Assembly: GCA_937915785.1 (NCBI GenBank) | Contig: CALGGY010000078.1 | Span: 1-16,891, forward strand | Origin: an uncultured Bacteroidales bacterium | Lineage (GTDB): Bacteria; Bacteroidota; Bacteroidia; Bacteroidales; P3 | Length of the DNA: 16,891 bases | Reading direction: 5' to 3' | Shown: positions 12,746-16,891 of the stretch, piece by piece | Numbering within the stretch: the first letter of the stretch is position 1 | Layout: every line of letters starts with the position of its first letter | The notes under the pieces: model-generated | The model's input: the letters and a program-made list of their open reading frames with translations, nothing else | The model's database searches: none | What the model was told of the DNA's origin: nothing | Program-made: the position numbers and the translations under genes

Positions 12746-15436
12746 ATGAAAAAAGCATTTTTGATTGCGGCCTTGCTTTTTGCAGTGGTAACCAATTCTT
12801 TTGCGGTGATAGCCTATCCGGGCGTCATCAAATTCAAACAACCCGACAACAAAACCTTCCTTCAGATTTATCTGTTTGGCGATGAGCGTTTTAACTGGGG
12901 CGAAACCCTCGATGGCTATTCGTTGGTGCACGACGACGAAGGCTATTTTGTGTATGCCACACAGGACGCCAGAGGCGACATGCAGCCCACACAGTACCGT
13001 GCCACCGAGATAGCCGACCGTCCCGCCGAAGTGGTGGCTTTTCTGGAACGCACCCCCAAACACCTGCGCTACAGCGACGAACAGCGTACCACCATGCGCG
13101 CATTGTGGAACATGCTGAACGACAACCCCGAATACAACAAAAACAAAATTGGCGAAAAAGTGGCGCCGGTAACCATCGGAAGCGTGAAACTCCTCGTTAT
13201 TCTGGTCAATTTCTCAAACAAAACCTTCACCAAGGATGCCAATTCCATAGCCAAGCTGTTCAATCAGGTGAACTACCGCAACATACAGATGCGTGGCAGC
13301 GTTCACGACTTCTATTTCGAAAACTCTTACGGCCAGATGGACCTCACCTTCGACGTGGTGGGCCCATACACCCTGCCGCAAAACATAGCCTACTACGGCA
13401 GTTCGTCGGGAGCCGGCGGAAGCCAAGCCTTCGGACGCACAGCCATTCAGCTCGCTGTTTCCGATAGCGTAAATCTCTCGGACTACGACAACAATAACGA
13501 CAACATTGTTGACGGCATACATATAATGTTTGCCGGATACGGCGAAGAAAGCTCCGGAGTGGAGGAACAGATTTGGTCGCACAAAGGCACCCTCTCCTTG
13601 CCCATCAGCAGCAACGGCGTTGTTGCCCGCACATACTCCTGCTCCCCCGAATTCCGTGGTTCGAGCGGAACCACTCTCACAGCCATTGGCGTTATCTGCC
13701 ACGAACTGGGTCATGTGTTCGGTGCCCCCGACTACTACGACACCGACAACAACCACGGCGGTTCGGGTACTGAAGGTTTCTCTGGCAACGGCAAATGGGA
13801 CATCATGTCGTCGGGCTCGTGGAACGGTACCTCAAGCTCCCTTACCGGCAACCAGCCATCGCACCACAACCCATACACCAAGTGCTACACCTATTCGTGG
13901 GCCACTCCCACCGACCTTACCTCGCCCCGCAACGTGGTGATGTACCCAACATCCTCCGACTCATCGGCAATTTATAAACTCTCCACCACCACTTCCAACG
14001 AATACTATCTTATCGAAAACCGCCAGAATGTGGGCTTCGACCAGTCGCTACCCGGACATGGTATGATAGTTTTCCACGTGCACTCGGCATTCTCGCCATC
14101 AAGCCAGACCAACAACGTGTCGCACCAGCAACGTTTCTATCCTGTTTGTTCCGGTCTCAGCACTCCTCATCCCACAGGTACACCAAGCTCCTATGGCAAC
14201 ATAAACTCCAACGGCTGCCCGTTCCCCGGAACCTATCGCAAAACATCGTTCACCGACAACACCACCCCGGCAGCTACTTCGTGGTCGGGACAAAACACCA
14301 ACAAGCCTATCACCAACATCACCGAAAACACCACCCTCAACACCATAAGCTTCACTTTCATGGGCGCTGCCACCGAGGCTTGCGATGTGAAAGCTGTGGC
14401 CCACAACAAAAACCAGATAAATATTAAATGGCGCCCCTTCGGCACTACCGAGGTGATGCTCGCCTATTCGGCCAATGGCGTTTTCGGCACCCCATCGGGC
14501 AACTATTCTGTTGGACAGACCATCAGCGGCGGCGGCACAGTGCTTTACATCGGCGATACCGACAACTTCGCCCATACCGGCCTCACCCCAGGCACCAACT
14601 ACAAATACAAAGTGTTCACTAAACTCACCAGCACCCCCACTTGGTCGACAGGCCTTACATGCAATGCCACCACACCAACCTGCAACGCCACCCCTCTGCC
14701 ATACAGCCAGAACTTTGCCTCCACATCGTGGCCATCGTGCTGGTCCACCTCAACCACCAACAGCTCCGTGAACTGGCAGATTGGCTCAGGCAACGGCGCC
14801 TCCAACCCGTCGTCGGCTTACTCGGCCCCGTACAACGCCTATTGCAAAATTACCGACGCCAATCTTATCGGCGAACAGGCATTCCTGATATCCGAACCTC
14901 TCGACCTCTCGTCAACATCGGAGGCAAACATTTCGTTCGCCTATTGCAACACACGTTTCTCCGGCTACCTCGACGTGCTTACAGTGGTTTATCGCTCGTC
15001 CTACGGCGACGACTGGTCGCCTCTGGCAACATTCTCCAAAAGCGTCAGCGACTGGACCGAAGTTTCCATCAACCTGCCCAACCTCTCCGATTATTATCAG
15101 ATTGCTTTTATAGCAACAACAAACAAGGGTAGGGGCGTTTGCGTGGACAATATTCAGATAAACAACGGCAACGCAATAACACCGGTAACTGTGGACAACC
15201 CCAAAATATCCATCTACCCCAACCCCGCAAAATCTTCGGTAACCTTCAGCATCGAAGGCAACGACGAACAAAACTCGTTCAGCATCTACGACCTTAAAGG
15301 AACCCAGATGATAAGCGGCACAATGCAGGGCGGCGAAAACAAAACCATCTCCGTGTCGAAACTCCAGTCGGGAATGTATTTTGTCCGTTTCCAAAACGAC
15401 AAATTCCAAAAAACCGAAACACTTATCATAAAATAA
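12746..15436 (+). CDS. M6-family metalloprotease with T9SS sorting domain
   Basis: An 896-residue secreted zinc protease. Residues 1-20 form the signal peptide, ending near NSFA|VIAYP. Residues 24-125 are the M6 propeptide-type region (YPGVIKFKQPDNKTF, DERFNWGETLDGYSL, LERTPKHLR). The catalytic domain (about 145-500) has the zinc motif H-E-x-x-H-x-x-G-x-x-D: His319, Glu320, His323, Gly326, Asp329, and a Met-turn at Met354 in DIMSSGSW. Residues 543-648 are a fibronectin-III-like domain with LTPGTNYKYKV. Residues 650-805 look like the jelly-roll (cleaved-adhesin/MAM) module, PYSQNF... to VCVDNIQI. Residues 816-896 are a type A T9SS sorting domain with ISIYPNPAKSSV, FSIYDLKGTQM and GMYFVRFQNDKFQKTETLIIK split over its strands. 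The sorting domain predicts export by the type IX machinery and cell-surface attachment. Related M6 enzymes degrade host or dietary proteins. It has its own promoter, and a paralogue follows after a terminator. Confidence 0.9.
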   Translation: MKKAFLIAALLFAVVTNSFAVIAYPGVIKFKQPDNKTFLQIYLFGDERFNWGETLDGYSLVHDDEGYFVYATQDARGDMQPTQYRATEIADRPAEVVAFLERTPKHLRYSDEQRTTMRALWNMLNDNPEYNKNKIGEKVAPVTIGSVKLLVILVNFSNKTFTKDANSIAKLFNQVNYRNIQMRGSVHDFYFENSYGQMDLTFDVVGPYTLPQNIAYYGSSSGAGGSQAFGRTAIQLAVSDSVNLSDYDNNNDNIVDGIHIMFAGYGEESSGVEEQIWSHKGTLSLPISSNGVVARTYSCSPEFRGSSGTTLTAIGVICHELGHVFGAPDYYDTDNNHGGSGTEGFSGNGKWDIMSSGSWNGTSSSLTGNQPSHHNPYTKCYTYSWATPTDLTSPRNVVMYPTSSDSSAIYKLSTTTSNEYYLIENRQNVGFDQSLPGHGMIVFHVHSAFSPSSQTNNVSHQQRFYPVCSGLSTPHPTGTPSSYGNINSNGCPFPGTYRKTSFTDNTTPAATSWSGQNTNKPITNITENTTLNTISFTFMGAATEACDVKAVAHNKNQINIKWRPFGTTEVMLAYSANGVFGTPSGNYSVGQTISGGGTVLYIGDTDNFAHTGLTPGTNYKYKVFTKLTSTPTWSTGLTCNATTPTCNATPLPYSQNFASTSWPSCWSTSTTNSSVNWQIGSGNGASNPSSAYSAPYNAYCKITDANLIGEQAFLISEPLDLSSTSEANISFAYCNTRFSGYLDVLTVVYRSSYGDDWSPLATFSKSVSDWTEVSINLPNLSDYYQIAFIATTNKGRGVCVDNIQINNGNAITPVTVDNPKISIYPNPAKSSVTFSIEGNDEQNSFSIYDLKGTQMISGTMQGGENKTISVSKLQSGMYFVRFQNDKFQKTETLIIK

Positions 15437-15452
15437 CAACCAAATCGGAAAC

Positions 15453-15494
15453 AAAAAGGGAAGAGGTGTCCGAGGCGATGCCCTTCCCTTTTTT
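15453..15494 (+). terminator. hairpin terminator between the two M6 genes
   Basis: AAAAAGGGAAG (15453-15463) pairs perfectly with CTTCCCTTTTT (15483-15493), with a 19-nt loop that can add GG/CC pairs; six T residues end the element. The next ATG is only 18 nt downstream (15513), leaving no room for a separate promoter after the hairpin. Confidence 0.8.
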
Positions 15495-15512
15495 AGTAAA
15501 AAATATAAAGAG

Positions 15513-16891
15513 ATGAAAAAAATATTTGCCATAGCTCTGTTCTCCCTTGTTTTGTTGCAAACGGCAACCGCCGTAACTGCCTACCCCGAGCTGATAAAAT
15601 TTATGCAGCCCGACAAAACCACCACGCTGATGCTTTACCTCAAGGGCGACGAGCGTGTGCACTGGGCCGAAACGGTTGACGGATACTCGCTTGTAACCAA
15701 CGACGGCGGATTTTTTGTTTATGCCACCACCGACGAGATGGGCAATATGGTGCCTTCCTCTTTTGTCGCCACCGATGTGGACCAACGCCCACAGCAGGTG
15801 CGCCAATTCCTTGAAAGAACTCCCAAACATCTGTTTTTTAGTAAAATGCAAGTGGATGCGCTGAAATCTATCTGGCGCATTCGCGACAATATCGAAAACC
15901 GCGCTGACAAGGTCAATTCCAGCATCTCCGGCAACCGCAAAATCCTTGTCATACTGATGGGATTCCGAGACAAACGGTTCATTACCTTGCGCTCAATGGT
16001 GAACTCGCTTTTCAACAACGTAAATTACACCACCGCCGGCGTTTATGGCAGTGTACACGACTATTATTACGAAAACTCGTACGGCAAGCTCAATCTCACT
16101 GCCGACGTGAAAGGACCTTATACCTGCGACAGCAACGCTGCTTTCTACGGTCGTAACGATAACGAAAGCATTGGCTATCAGTCGTTTGCTACTGAGGCCA
16201 TAATGGCTGCGGCACCCCATGTCGATTTCTCCGACTACGATGGCGATGGCGATGGAGTGGTGGATTGCGTGCATATACTTTTTGCCGGCTATGGCGAAGA
16301 GGCCGGTGGCGGTGCCGACTGCATCTGGTCGCACAAATGGAATCTGTTCCAGCCGCTAAACTACAACAATACCGTGATAAACGCCTACTCCTGCTCCCCC
16401 GAATTTGGAGGAAACTCCAACCAGTCGCTCACCAAAATAGGCGTGGTGTGCCACGAAATAGGACATGTGTTCGGCGCCCCGGATTTCTACGACACAGACT
16501 ACGAAGGCTCTGGCGGACAGTATCCGGGCACAGGCAAGTGGGACCTTATGGCCAGCGGCAGCTGGAATGTTGGCGGAGCTTCGCCAGCTCACCACAACCC
16601 TTATACAAAAAGCGAAATATACGGATGGACAAACCTTAAGACTTTGTCAACGCCATCGTGTTACACCCTGCTGCCATCAAGCACCGACTCCGCATCGTTC
16701 TACAAACTGAACACCACCACCCCGGGCGAATACTATATCGTGGAAAACCGTCAGCAGATAAACTTCGACCGCGCCCTGCCCGGACATGGCATGATACTTT
16801 ATCACCGCAACTCGCAAACATGGTCTAACACCACACACCCGCAATTCCTTTATGTGGTGTCGGCCACCCAAAGCACCCACATACCGGCGGG
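15513..16891 (+). CDS. second M6-family metalloprotease, 3' end outside the window
   Basis: Open from ATG 15513 to the window edge, 459 complete codons with no stop. It is a paralogue of the preceding gene with matching blocks in the same order. The signal peptide is MKKIFAIALFSLVLL, cut near AVTAYP. Propeptide-type motifs follow: PELIKFMQPD, DERVHWAETVDGYSL and LERTPKHLF. The shared VHDYYYENSYG block comes next. DYDGDGDGVVD is a canonical calcium-binding-type loop. The zinc motif is His314, Glu315, His318, Gly321, Asp324 in CHEIGHVFGAPD, with the Met-turn in DLMASGSW. All catalytic residues are intact. The downstream fibronectin-like and sorting domains seen in the neighbour would lie beyond the window, so T9SS export is inferred only by analogy. 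The start is supported by the signal peptide and by AAAGAG just upstream. It probably depends on read-through from the first M6 gene. Confidence 0.9.
   Translation, partial: MKKIFAIALFSLVLLQTATAVTAYPELIKFMQPDKTTTLMLYLKGDERVHWAETVDGYSLVTNDGGFFVYATTDEMGNMVPSSFVATDVDQRPQQVRQFLERTPKHLFFSKMQVDALKSIWRIRDNIENRADKVNSSISGNRKILVILMGFRDKRFITLRSMVNSLFNNVNYTTAGVYGSVHDYYYENSYGKLNLTADVKGPYTCDSNAAFYGRNDNESIGYQSFATEAIMAAAPHVDFSDYDGDGDGVVDCVHILFAGYGEEAGGGADCIWSHKWNLFQPLNYNNTVINAYSCSPEFGGNSNQSLTKIGVVCHEIGHVFGAPDFYDTDYEGSGGQYPGTGKWDLMASGSWNVGGASPAHHNPYTKSEIYGWTNLKTLSTPSCYTLLPSSTDSASFYKLNTTTPGEYYIVENRQQINFDRALPGHGMILYHRNSQTWSNTTHPQFLYVVSATQSTHIPA

Noticed and set aside
13214..13756. A 180-codon minus-strand frame within the first M6 gene
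   Set aside because: It is the antisense shadow of the catalytic domain, caused by biased third positions, and shows no independent signal.

Overview
The window reads as chromosomal DNA of a member of the Bacteroidota, most likely order Bacteroidales. Evidence: -7 promoter elements of the TAnnTTTG type (one with a TTTG -33 box at exactly 19 bp), A-rich rather than Shine-Dalgarno leaders, a type IX secretion (T9SS) type A sorting domain, FISUMP-like surface proteins, a pyrophosphate-type phosphofructokinase, and secreted M6, M13 and S8 peptidases. No rRNA, tRNA, CRISPR array, insertion sequence or phage gene was recognised. All intact genes are on the + strand.

Layout. 1-116 is the 3' end of an Xaa-Pro aminopeptidase. 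217-951 encodes a five-helix membrane protein and ends in a 13-bp hairpin terminator. 1011-1592 has no large gene, but holds what looks like the 3' remnant of queH (minus strand) and a 33-codon membrane-peptide ORF behind a promoter-like box. 1593-3065 encodes a secreted FISUMP-like protein with a T9SS-sorting-like domain placed internally. 3172-5466 encodes a subtilisin-family protease whose C-terminal part looks like an outer-membrane beta-barrel. 5556-5792 encodes a small Smr-domain protein. 5793-6184 is AT-rich and carries a perfect 16-bp hairpin terminator and a promoter. 6185-7417 is a phosphofructokinase of the PPi type. 7530-9581 is an M13 lipoprotein metallopeptidase, followed by a terminator.

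9582-12536 is the most unusual part. It opens with the best promoter of the window and a leader of about 470 nt containing two abutting mini-ORFs, a stable hairpin and a C8 tract. An AT-rich three-gene cluster follows: a cysteine-rich lipoprotein, a thioredoxin-fold protein with a CRPC active site, and an exported DUF1573 protein. I infer an envelope redox module, with the lipoprotein as a possible substrate of the thioredoxin. This is the best candidate for an undescribed system here, but it is an inference from domains and adjacency only.

12746-16891 holds two tandem paralogous M6 metalloproteases. The first is complete, with a fibronectin-like domain, a jelly-roll-like domain and a T9SS sorting domain. 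The second is cut by the window edge. Three spacers also carry unrelated 7- or 8-bp periodic repeats.
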